Source: Gammaproteobacteria bacterium (GTDB lineage Bacteria > Pseudomonadota > Gammaproteobacteria > Pseudomonadales > Halieaceae). Taken from it: a stretch of 64,000 bases of DNA. The notes below the pieces were generated by a model. The model was not told where the DNA came from and ran no database searches. It saw only the letters and a list, made by a program, of their open reading frames with translations. Shown piece after piece: positions 44,545-52,541 of the stretch (position 1 is its first letter; every line of letters begins with the position of its first letter). The DNA lies in the NCBI GenBank assembly GCA_030426545.1, contig JAUHYL010000001.1, positions 124,001-188,000 of the forward strand, written 5' to 3'. The position numbers and the translations under genes were made by a program.

Positions 44545-45246
44545 CTAGGATTTCTTGATAAGATTGCTTTTGAGATAAGCTTGCATCAAAGCGTGACTGT
44601 CTGCCCGCAACACACCGTGCATGGATAAGCGTAGAACCTCTGCCGCGAATCGTGCCGCCATCTCCTTGCGCGCTTTTTTGCTGCGCGTGTGGGCGCGAAC
44701 CCAGACGGGCCAGAGGAAATACCCTGTTAACATCAGGACCGCTAGGACCTCGACATCCAAATCGTCCAGGCTGGCATCACTCTCAGCGAGTGTCTGCAGG
44801 GCCTGTGCAAAGCGCTTGTAAAAAACATCCTGTCGCGGATTTTCTAGGGACAAAACATCGTACAACCAGATACGCCCTATATCAGGGTTCTCTATGGCGT
44901 ACTCTGCAAGGCGGAGATTAAACTCAGCCATCCCATTAATAACTTCCGGGAGATGGGCCAAATCTGGCAGCAGCAAACCATCAGGCGGGTCTCCGCCCAG
45001 GTCTCCGCCTACGAAAACAGCATCCAATAGTTGATGACTAACCCAGTCCAACGTTGCCCGGATAAGATCCTCCTTGACCTGAAAATGTTGATAGGCAGTT
45101 CCCCTATTAACACCTGCCAATTTTGCGACGCTGGAGACACTGAGACCCTCGGCACCGTCCTTTGCCAATATCGTCTTTGCTGCTTCCAGTATCGCTACCC
45201 GAGTCGCATCGGGATCACGTTTTCGTTGGCCTTTTTTTACGGCCAT
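44545..45246 (-). CDS. second TetR-family regulator, paralogue of its neighbour
   Basis: The start is ATG 45246, with GGAGGGGC well placed; ATG 45258 is less likely. The 233-aa protein has the helix-turn-helix SVSSVAKLAGVNRGTAYQHF and shares recognisable stretches with the neighbouring TetR (VNRGTAYQHF, EDLI.AT, YFLWPVWVR). The near-identical recognition helix suggests overlapping DNA targets, while the ligand domain is more diverged, so the two may sense different pathway compounds. No good copy of the palindrome lies before this gene. It marks the end of the catabolic island. Confidence 0.9.
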   Translation of the reverse strand: MAVKKGQRKRDPDATRVAILEAAKTILAKDGAEGLSVSSVAKLAGVNRGTAYQHFQVKEDLIRATLDWVSHQLLDAVFVGGDLGGDPPDGLLLPDLAHLPEVINGMAEFNLRLAEYAIENPDIGRIWLYDVLSLENPRQDVFYKRFAQALQTLAESDASLDDLDVEVLAVLMLTGYFLWPVWVRAHTRSKKARKEMAARFAAEVLRLSMHGVLRADSHALMQAYLKSNLIKKS

Positions 45247-45824
45247 TAGCCCCTCCATTAAATATTGAAATCGCCCTCAACAGCAGCCAGGCAAGTATAT
45301 TACCTCATTTATCACGGAAATATGCCGAGCTATTAGTGGCTGGCCCCAGCGATGGTGCCAAAATCTCGTTTCCCGTATTCACACACCCGTCAATCACACC
45401 AATCACCTCAGACATCACTTCCCGATAAGCGGCTGGACAAACGCACAAAATTGTTCGTCGCAATATCCCCAAGTATACCAACATGTTCACTACTTTAATG
45501 ATCCGAATAACTGCATAACTCCCGCCGCCTCGTATTGCCTGCAAGAAAACATCAAGGATGTTCAACATGCTCACTATAATTGGCAATGATTGTCCGTGTT
45601 TTTCAAAGCGATAACTTCATAAATTGTTATAGCATTCTCAGGGCTTCAGTTTCCAGCACCCATTCTCAAACGAAAACTTGAGTGCCATTTTCTGACAATC
45701 GAGCAGATGAGTTTCGATTCTCATCCTAACGAAGATGTTTTCCGTCAGAGCATGAGAGACCTATTTGAGCTAAATCCTAAGGGAGACTTTTGATACGTTT
45801 ATCACTGTATGAAGAAGTCTCACA
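45247..45824. other. gene-poor junction between the catabolic island and the ICE
   Basis: About 580 bp with no convincing gene. A 93-codon minus-strand reading (45305-45586) has no recognisable features. The DNA is AT-richer than the island. No tRNA or att-like repeat was identified. The last 40 bp before 45825 may belong to the end of the IS3-family element. Confidence 0.5.
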
Positions 45825-45989
45825 ATGACTGATACACCCGAAAATCTGGTCCAGACCAACCGTCGCAAGGCCCGCAAGAAGCACCATCCCGAAGAAAAAA
45901 TTCGCATCTTCCTGGAAGGCCTACGTGGCGAAGAATCCATCGCTGAACTGTGCCGTCGAGAAGGCATCACCAAGAGCCAATACTGCAGC
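45825..45989 (+). pseudogene. IS3-family transposase orfA, 5' fragment
   Basis: From ATG 45825 the reading gives an IS3-type orfA N-terminus with the helix-turn-helix signature HHPEEKIRIFLEGLRGEESI and ELCRREGITKSQYCSWS. After about 55 residues the similarity stops and foreign sequence begins at about 45990. orfB, the rest of orfA and the second terminal repeat are missing, so it cannot move on its own. Confidence 0.85.
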
Positions 45990-46594
45990 TGGAGCACTAC
46001 CTGTACCTGCCTCGGCTTGATAACGACAATGTCTACCGCAGGGCCATCAACCAGGGGATTGAGGGTGAAGACTCCTTCTTCTCCTTCGCCTCCGGCAAGG
46101 AAGGTGACCGTTACCTCGGGTTCACATTCGGAAAAAGCTCTATTGCCACTGTGGATAAATCCTCTCTCTTGGTAGATCGCGCGGCGGCAGTCGCTTACCG
46201 CGAACGTACGCAACAACCGCCTCAGCCAGGCCCGGAGCCTGGTACTCCAGGCACAGTCGGGGGCGCAGCAGCACCATCCGATGGGCCGGGTGGCACAACG
46301 GCGCCTACCCCCACCCGGTGCGCAGGGAGATACGGATACACTTACAGCCGTGGCAACCAAGAAACAATTTTATGGAACCATTTCCCTCGACCCGGTCAAA
46401 GCTAAAATACACTTTCCCACCATCATGGATGAAGTCGTACAGCAGTTCACAGCCAAGCTCGGCGTCAATGTCAGGATATCCGCGGAGATTGAGGCCAATA
46501 GCCAGGAAGGCTTCAATGAGTCAATGCGGCGAACTGTCAAAGAGAACTGTAATATTTTAAAATTTAGCTCAGCGGAATTTGAGGAAGAGTCGTG
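45990..46594 (+). pseudogene. 3' fragment of a DUF499 ATPase gene (anti-phage-associated type)
   Basis: Starting exactly where the IS3 fragment ends, one frame reads LEHYLYLPRLDNDNVYRRAI and DRYLGFTFGK...SLLVDRAAA; after a proline-rich linker a second frame carries QFYGTISLDPVKAKIHFPTI and RISAEIEANSQEGFNES to TGA 46594. Together these match the C-terminal third of DUF499/Swt1-like ATPases, found in defence modules with DUF1156 methyltransferases and helicases. The N-terminal ATPase region is lost and a frameshift near 46300-46325 separates the halves. The gene is dead. Family assignment is from recall. Confidence 0.7.
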
Positions 46595-46822
46595 AACACG
46601 GTAAAAGAAAAGCCTCGTTTGCAGAATGTGTTGCTAGCCGTCCTCGCTGCTTTTACAGTGGTAGGCCAATTACTGCGCACTATGCTCGGTATGCTGGCTG
46701 AAGCCGCTGAAACCGAATCCGATGATGCAGTCTCAAGTGCCGTTAGAGGCGGAGCTCTGAATTACAGAACAGGTAAACTCGACGACGGCACCGATGCTAC
46801 TGGCTGGTACGAAAAGGACTAA
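46592..46822 (+). CDS. small membrane-associated protein of unknown function
   Basis: A GTG start at 46592 overlaps the stop of the DUF499 fragment in GTGA, so the two were translationally coupled. The 76-aa product has a hydrophobic segment (VLLAVLAAFTVVGQLL, residues about 13-28) and an acidic tail. It is not recognised. It may be a small member of the former defence module left without its partners. It converges on traG with a 4-bp overlap. Confidence 0.5.
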   Translation: MNTVKEKPRLQNVLLAVLAAFTVVGQLLRTMLGMLAEAAETESDDAVSSAVRGGALNYRTGKLDDGTDATGWYEKD

Positions 46823-48384
46823 CGCTTCTTACCTCTGGTCAGCGCCATTTTCCCGATACTTCCCCCCTGATTTCCCGCGTCCTGCGCGGGAGCCTTGATG
46901 GGACTCGTCGCAGCATCAATCGACCGCCCTACTTTTACCCCCGCCCACGCCATCATCCCACTCCAAAGTATCGGCAATCCCAGATAGAGGCTGGTGGTAA
47001 TCATATTCAGCAGCATGCGCTTGGCATCATGCTCGCCCGGGTTGGCGAATATCTGTAGAAAGGTGTTTACGTCCGGGTACATGGACAAAATCAGGTTCTG
47101 ATCCACCCACATGGCCAAATACCAAAGCACACTCCAGAATTTAATGGTAAAGATGGCCATGCCACCCACAACCATCATGGCAATGGAATATCGGGATAAC
47201 ACGACCACCAGCGGCAGTAGTGAGTAGATGCCCAACAGCATGATAGCCTGCACCATGGGCAGAGACTGAAGTACCGCGGTCATAGTCACGGAAAACAGGG
47301 CGGATGCCGTAATCATACCACCGGCGGCAAGCCCGCCTTTGACAATGGACCCAGCCGCGTTGACAAGCCCTGAGCCGGAAGCGTTGTTGGCAATTAGCTC
47401 ATTATTTGACCAGGAGGGTGGCGCGTTGTCGAGTACAGTTTTGGCGACGGCGTCGTTTTGTTGTTCGCTGGCTAGCGCCGGTGCAATGGCGACGACCAGC
47501 CCAGAAAACCCGGCGGATGTGGCATCGGCTTCATTGATCAGCTTCTGCCGCAAACCAATGGCGGCGTCCTCCCACCATTGTTTACAATAAGGCTTGCCCC
47601 AGGCCGGTGGTGTAGCGGCGTCATATTCCGTATCTCTGGCCGCGTTGTACGCCCAGCCTGTGACCTGATTGGCGGGACGCAGAGTGTCGTAGTAACCCGC
47701 GGTATCCCGGTAGACATGTGATCCCATCCAGTCCGGGTCATCTGCTCCATACGTTGCGAGACTGCCATTGATCGCTGCTGTGTCTGGCCGTTCCGCCTGA
47801 TACTTGGAGCGAGCCGGAATGTAGCATTGGCTGAAAAAATCACTTACTTCTTGTCTGAGGCGCGGATCGGCGATAGTGGCCAGGCGTGCCTGCTGTTCGA
47901 ATGTCCGCATATCTGCCACGGTTGGCAGGCCTTCGACGATGGCGTGGTTCAAGCCGGAGCTGAGGGCGATCACGCCGTACCACCAGACGGGAACATTGAC
48001 GGTTGCGGCAGAACCCGTGAAGCCGGTCGTGCCATAGGTGCTCTGAGGGGCAGCGACGGTCGCTGTGGCTGGCGTTGGGTCCAACAGTGTGGGCGGTGGC
48101 GAATAGGACAAAGTGCCGGCGTTGAGCGGTGTCAGCGCAGCGGGCTGCCCAGCCAGCACAACCACCAGTAGTGCGATAAACAGCTCGATCTCCATGCGCC
48201 GCAGTGAGAGGCCACTGGCATGACCCACTTCACCGCCTTGAGCAGGCTCGCGCCAGGTGTCGATCAGGATGCCCAGAAACGGCAAAAAGACGATACCGGT
48301 ACTGATCAGTACATCCCACAGAATACCGTAAAAGGTCCACCCAAAAAGCGATGTAAAGAGCTCCAGGTAGCTATCGACACTCAC
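46819..48384 (-). CDS. TraG N-terminal-domain conjugation protein
   Basis: A 521-aa inner-membrane protein with several helices (VLISTGIVFLPFLGILIDTW, VVLSRYSIAMMVVGGMAIF, ILWSGMMAWAGVKVG) separated by a large periplasmic region. This is the TraG_N layout of MPF-G integrative elements, where the protein helps mating-pair stabilisation or entry exclusion. Its start overlaps the stop of the upstream gene by 4 bp. It is the last transfer gene in the window on this side; relaxase and further ICE genes are absent downstream. Confidence 0.88.
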   Translation of the reverse strand: MSVDSYLELFTSLFGWTFYGILWDVLISTGIVFLPFLGILIDTWREPAQGGEVGHASGLSLRRMEIELFIALLVVVLAGQPAALTPLNAGTLSYSPPPTLLDPTPATATVAAPQSTYGTTGFTGSAATVNVPVWWYGVIALSSGLNHAIVEGLPTVADMRTFEQQARLATIADPRLRQEVSDFFSQCYIPARSKYQAERPDTAAINGSLATYGADDPDWMGSHVYRDTAGYYDTLRPANQVTGWAYNAARDTEYDAATPPAWGKPYCKQWWEDAAIGLRQKLINEADATSAGFSGLVVAIAPALASEQQNDAVAKTVLDNAPPSWSNNELIANNASGSGLVNAAGSIVKGGLAAGGMITASALFSVTMTAVLQSLPMVQAIMLLGIYSLLPLVVVLSRYSIAMMVVGGMAIFTIKFWSVLWYLAMWVDQNLILSMYPDVNTFLQIFANPGEHDAKRMLLNMITTSLYLGLPILWSGMMAWAGVKVGRSIDAATSPIKAPAQDAGNQGGSIGKMALTRGKKR

Positions 48385-48755
48385 GGTAGTGTACCGGCCA
48401 ACAGGCTCAGGGCTTTGACCAGTGCGCCCTGCCCTAATACCAGTTCCAATAGCACTAGCCAGGTGACGGTCCGCCAGCGCAGCGCCGCTAGCGACGTGAC
48501 CTTGCTATGAGTGATCATGCCTGCACTCGCCAACCTCGTGATCAGATGATTCCAACCGAGTGCAACAAAGGCGATCAGTGTCCAACGAAGCAGTGTGAGC
48601 GCCATCCGCCATGCATTGATACTGTGCTGGACGGATTGTACGGATTGAGTCTGTAGCTGGTGCATAAGTAGATAGCCAACCACTCCAGTCAGCAGTGTGG
48701 CCAAGGTAGTCAATACCAGAAAACTTTTTCGCCTTTCGAGATGTTTATTGAACAC
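48381..48755 (-). CDS. small ICE membrane protein
   Basis: GTG 48755, 11 bp inside the upstream gene, gives 124 aa with three hydrophobic helices (VLTTLATLLTGVVGYLLM, LRWTLIAFVALGW, WLVLLELVLGQGALV). A small membrane gene is usual between the PFL_4711-type and TraG genes of this ICE class. Function unknown; longer upstream readings are out of register with the operon. Confidence 0.72.
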   Translation of the reverse strand: MFNKHLERRKSFLVLTTLATLLTGVVGYLLMHQLQTQSVQSVQHSINAWRMALTLLRWTLIAFVALGWNHLITRLASAGMITHSKVTSLAALRWRTVTWLVLLELVLGQGALVKALSLLAGTLP

Positions 48756-50085
48756 GCCCACCTCGCAATGGGTTGGGATCAATAGCGGGCACTTCAGGCA
48801 CCGTAAGGGAGCTTTGCCGCCTGGCAGCTGCTCGCTCGAGTAATGTGGCAACGGTATCGGAGACCACCTCCTTGCGTACACGGGTTTCAAATAGCAGGTT
48901 CTCGATTTCTTTGTCGAGCTCGGCAATGGAATTGTCGGCATGCTCTCGGGCCACTTCGGTGGCATAGACCTCGGGCACCTGTCGTCCTGACAACAGTAAC
49001 CTGCGGGCAAATAGCGCCTTCTCTACCGTGCGCGCGGTACTGATTTCAGATACTAGGCGACCCATGATCAGACTTTGCTCCGAAGCAGGCATTTCGCGAA
49101 TCGCTTCGATGACTTGCCGGGTAATGGCCACACCGGGTGCGGTGATCTTATCGAGGTTGGCAAGCGTTAGCGGTGTTGCGCCACTGACCAGATTCTGGAT
49201 GTCGGTGGTGACGGCCGCGGACTCCTGGTAGAGCTTGGGTAACAGCCCCGTGCCAGGAATGCTGTCCTTGCGGCAAGTGTCGCAGGTGGTAACGATATTC
49301 TCGCCCACCACTTCGACCGTCCAATCGCGCGCATCAGCCGGTGATGGCCAGACCTCGGATAACCGTGTCGATGACGCTGCCGGCACCGGGCTCGGATCCG
49401 TAACAGGCCGATTCATATTGATGTTGTAGCCGGCCTCGACGATATCGCCTGTAAACTCCAGCACCGGTTGCCCACTGCCACCGGCCTGGCCGCCAATCCA
49501 GGGCACGCCGTTATTGCCATTGGACGACTCCACCGTGGTTTTTGCGGTGACGGCATCATTTCCACCGACCCCCATCTGCACTTTCCAGTCGTTGCCTTTA
49601 GATAAGGTAATCAAGTCAGCATAGGGGTTCTTGCCCTGAGCGATTTCCGCTTCCATCTGCTCACAGGATTTGGTGGCCAACTGCATGGTCTCTTCCGCTT
49701 TGAGCAGGGCGTTTTGAAACAGGTCATACAAACCAGGGTTGGCTCGTTGCAGTATCAGTGCTGGCAAGGCAGCAATAGCACTGCTAGCGGCTGCCGTCAT
49801 CGCGTTCATCATATTATCGACACCGGCCCCAATGTCATTCAGGGTGTTGGTGACCGCCGCCACCGGATCGAATTTGCCGCAGCTATAACCCAAGCCTAAT
49901 TGAGCGGATCCACCCAGAGTCACAGATACTACAGAGGGATTGGCCGGTACCGAGACAGGCTCTGCTCCGCCGATTTCGTAGTACCACAAGCCATCTTCGG
50001 TGGGTGCTTGCGCTGCAAAAACGCTAGTGGTCCATAGGAGTGAGCAACCACAGAGTACCGACATGCATCGAATATGGATTTTCAT
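48745..50085 (-). CDS. ICE protein of the PFL_4711/TIGR03755 family (TraH-like)
   Basis: A 446-aa exported protein with a signal peptide (MKIHIRCMSVLCGCSLLWTT). The early GSAQLGLGYSCGKFDP and the tail with RVRKEVVSDTVATLLERAAAR fit the conserved ICE family found after the TraU-like gene. These proteins belong to the MPF-G type IV secretion apparatus; by position this one corresponds to a TraH-like component for pilus assembly. Coupled to the upstream gene through an ATGA overlap. Confidence 0.83.
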   Translation of the reverse strand: MKIHIRCMSVLCGCSLLWTTSVFAAQAPTEDGLWYYEIGGAEPVSVPANPSVVSVTLGGSAQLGLGYSCGKFDPVAAVTNTLNDIGAGVDNMMNAMTAAASSAIAALPALILQRANPGLYDLFQNALLKAEETMQLATKSCEQMEAEIAQGKNPYADLITLSKGNDWKVQMGVGGNDAVTAKTTVESSNGNNGVPWIGGQAGGSGQPVLEFTGDIVEAGYNINMNRPVTDPSPVPAASSTRLSEVWPSPADARDWTVEVVGENIVTTCDTCRKDSIPGTGLLPKLYQESAAVTTDIQNLVSGATPLTLANLDKITAPGVAITRQVIEAIREMPASEQSLIMGRLVSEISTARTVEKALFARRLLLSGRQVPEVYATEVAREHADNSIAELDKEIENLLFETRVRKEVVSDTVATLLERAAARRQSSLTVPEVPAIDPNPLRGGRVQ

Positions 50086-51107
50086 GGGGGATAATCTATC
50101 CAGTTAATGTCGATTAAAAAGAACTGGCCTTCCCTCTCGCAACATTGGTAGGGCCTCCAGAGGTTCCACGCGTAATCACCACCGGCATCAACCCTCCCTC
50201 CGCCCCAACCATTGGCACTAGCGAGATCATTGGTACCGAAAACAGCGCAGCTCGACTCTGCTTTGGGGAGCAACATCTGCCATTCCCCGGTTGTTGGGTC
50301 ATGCTCTTTAAGAGCGCCAGGCGACCACACCCGTTGATCCGAACTGGAGGATGGTTCGATCTGTTCGTAAATGTGCGGCTGATTGTCTCGAGTCACGATA
50401 TCCCCAGCTCTCTGGGCATTGATCGCTGCCGCTTTGGGTTCTTCGGCCTGTGTTGTCCAGCCTGTTCTCGGGTAAACACCACCCCAAGTTTGCGATGGCC
50501 AGTCGCCAATTTCGCGTAGGCCGGGTATCAGGCTGGCGGTATAAAACATCTCAGGGATTTCCATGCGCCAGGACAGCGCATCCAGCCCTGACAGAAAGTA
50601 GGGATAGAACGATGTGCTTTCCGATTCGCACAAATAGCCAGTGCCCGCCAAGACACCAGACAAGGAACCTAAAGGGTGGCCTATCACATCCGTTTCCCGG
50701 AATATCAAATTGCGATGATCCCGATTGCCGTAAGATCCTTCGGTGCGATTGCCTGCGCTATCAATAGGTACGGATAGCAGACTACTCAATAAACCATTCG
50801 CGGCCGACTGTTGTGCCGCTCCCAGTAGGCTGCGAATTTCCGTCCAGGGGTTGCCTCCCAGTTCGTTATAACTGCTCACGACGGCATCCGGTTGATAGTG
50901 CCCCACCTTTATCGAGGTCTCGACGCTGCATTCAAAGTAGGAACAGCGCAGCCAAAAACAAATACCCACAGGCATCCATCGCATGCAACTTAGAGCCGCT
51001 GAAGTGGTTTGAGAGACAATGTCAGTCGTGCTGATACTCCCCGCATTCCCACCCAATGGAATGCAGAGGATAAGGAGAATCCAACGACGCAGTATTACGT
51101 TACGCAT
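50082..51107 (-). CDS. ICE protein of the PFL_4710/TIGR03756 family (TraU-like)
   Basis: A 341-aa secreted, cysteine-rich protein (LSCMRWMPVGICFWLRCSYF; FECSVETSIKVGHYQPDAVV) typical of TraU-like transfer proteins. It acts in the periplasm or outer membrane in pilus assembly or DNA transfer. Start and stop overlap with its neighbours by one and four bases. Confidence 0.86.
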   Translation of the reverse strand: MRNVILRRWILLILCIPLGGNAGSISTTDIVSQTTSAALSCMRWMPVGICFWLRCSYFECSVETSIKVGHYQPDAVVSSYNELGGNPWTEIRSLLGAAQQSAANGLLSSLLSVPIDSAGNRTEGSYGNRDHRNLIFRETDVIGHPLGSLSGVLAGTGYLCESESTSFYPYFLSGLDALSWRMEIPEMFYTASLIPGLREIGDWPSQTWGGVYPRTGWTTQAEEPKAAAINAQRAGDIVTRDNQPHIYEQIEPSSSSDQRVWSPGALKEHDPTTGEWQMLLPKAESSCAVFGTNDLASANGWGGGRVDAGGDYAWNLWRPYQCCEREGQFFLIDINWIDYPP

Positions 51108-51535
51108 TAACGATTCTGCTCCATCCAGTGATCGTAGAGTCGAAGCCCCGTCTCGATGTCGGTGACGCCATAGACAACTGCCTGCCCTTCGAACACGATG
51201 GCCGGATATCGATTGATACCGTACTGGAGCGCCTGCACCAGCCCCTTGGCTGCGTTTTCAAGTTGATGACTAATCTGGGCATCCATTCGCTCAAAGCGTC
51301 GCAAAGCCAATTGCTTGGCTTTCTCTGGGTCGCCGGGTAATTGATACGAGAGCTCGTTCTGTAATTCGTAAATTCGATCGAGCCTGTAGACGGTCGTGTG
51401 CCTCAGACGGTTGATAGGCTGAAACGTCGAGTCGGCAAACACTTCGATAGATTCAGGGTCTTCGTTGGCCCATGTGGAGCTACACAACATTGCTGTTAAC
51501 GCCACGGAGGCGATGCAGAACTTCGGTATATTCAC
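51107..51535 (-). CDS. ICE protein of the PFL_4709/TIGR03757 family (TrbC/TraW-like, thioredoxin fold)
   Basis: A 142-aa exported protein (signal MNIPKFCIASVALTAMLCSS from a GTG start at 51535). RYPAIVFEGQAVVYGVTDIE near the C-terminus is the hallmark of this family, which pairs with the TraU-like protein encoded next. It lies at the upstream edge of the TraU/TraH/TraG sub-operon; the cargo NERD gene separates it from the VirB4 gene. Confidence 0.84.
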   Translation of the reverse strand: MNIPKFCIASVALTAMLCSSTWANEDPESIEVFADSTFQPINRLRHTTVYRLDRIYELQNELSYQLPGDPEKAKQLALRRFERMDAQISHQLENAAKGLVQALQYGINRYPAIVFEGQAVVYGVTDIETGLRLYDHWMEQNR

Positions 51536-51663
51536 GTTTCGTCACCCGGATCCAGGAATCGTTGGTAAGGCATTCATCCTGAGAGATTGATGAGCCTGAA
51601 TAAACGGTTTATTCAGACAGGAGTGGTCGATGTTTCTGGCAGAGCGGCGGCACGGTTTCTATA

Positions 51664-52527
51664 ATGGCGGCTAGTTGGTTACGTCGAATGCAAACAGCAA
51701 TAGGTTTCAGCCCCATCATCCAACCGGTCTACAGCGTACTGTGGTCCCTCATACCTCTCGCTATCCTGGCAGGTATTCTCAAGTCACCCTGGTTCAAAGG
51801 CATTACCGGTGAGTTTCTGGTCAATACGGCCGCACGGCTATTTCTTGCAAAGGACGAATACCATCTGATCAAGGATGTGACTTTACAAACCGATGATGGC
51901 ACCACACAGATCGACCACATCATTGTGTCGCGTTACGGGGTGTTCGTAATTGAAACCAAAAACATGAAGGGCTGGATATTCGGCTCGGCCAACTAGAAGA
52001 CCTGGACCCAGAAAATCTACAAACACACCCATAAATTTCAGAATCCACTGCACCAAAACTATAAGCACGTCAAAACGCTGGAAGCTTTGCTGGATATTCC
52101 CGCTTCCGCAATTCACTCGCTGGTGGTGTTTGTCGGTGATTCGACGTTCAAGACGGAGTTACCCGACAATGTGGTTTATGCCGGTGGGTATATCCGGTAT
52201 ATCAAAGCGCGGCACGAAGTGATCCTCAGCCAGGCGGACGTGGAGACCGTGACGGCAGAAATCGAACAGCTGAGATTACAGCGGGGGTTTACCACCAACC
52301 GAAAGCACGTCAATCATCTGCGCCAGAAGAAGGCCCCCTCACCTCCAGTCACCCCCGCAATCGTTCCGCCAATCACTGCGTCGACGACATCAAAAAGTCA
52401 AAAGCAGTGCCCAAAGTGTGGCGGCACGATGGTACTAAGAACGGCCAGAAAGGGACAAAACGCGGGCAATCAATTTTGGGGATGCACAACCTATCCGGCC
52501 TGCCGTGGGGTCGTGAAACACCCCTGA
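51664..52527 (+). pseudogene. NERD nuclease-like gene with C4 zinc finger, broken by an amber codon
   Basis: ATG 51664 begins a membrane-anchored NERD domain (DEYHLIKDVTLQTDDGTTQI, HIIVSRYGVFVIETKNMKGW). An in-frame TAG at 51994 is followed without frame change by KTWTQKIYKHTHKFQNPLHQ, the rest of NERD, and a topoisomerase-type zinc finger CPKCGGTM...GCTTYPACRG. Intact length would be about 287 residues; the stop probably replaces a glutamine codon. It lies on the strand opposite to the transfer operon, as cargo between the VirB4 and PFL_4709-type genes. Confidence 0.82.
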
Positions 52528-52541
52528 TATCAGTAAAACTG

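Noticed and set aside
45305-45586. 93-codon minus-strand gene in the junction
   Set aside because: No family resemblance and no convincing ribosome site; composition looks like chance in AT-rich DNA.
45247-45824. ICE attachment site or tRNA-derived end
   Set aside because: No tRNA-like 3' end and no direct repeat of useful length was recognised at either composition boundary.
48756-49010. Upstream extension of the small ICE membrane protein
   Set aside because: It would overlap the PFL_4711-type gene by 255 bp; GTG 48755 fits the operon spacing.
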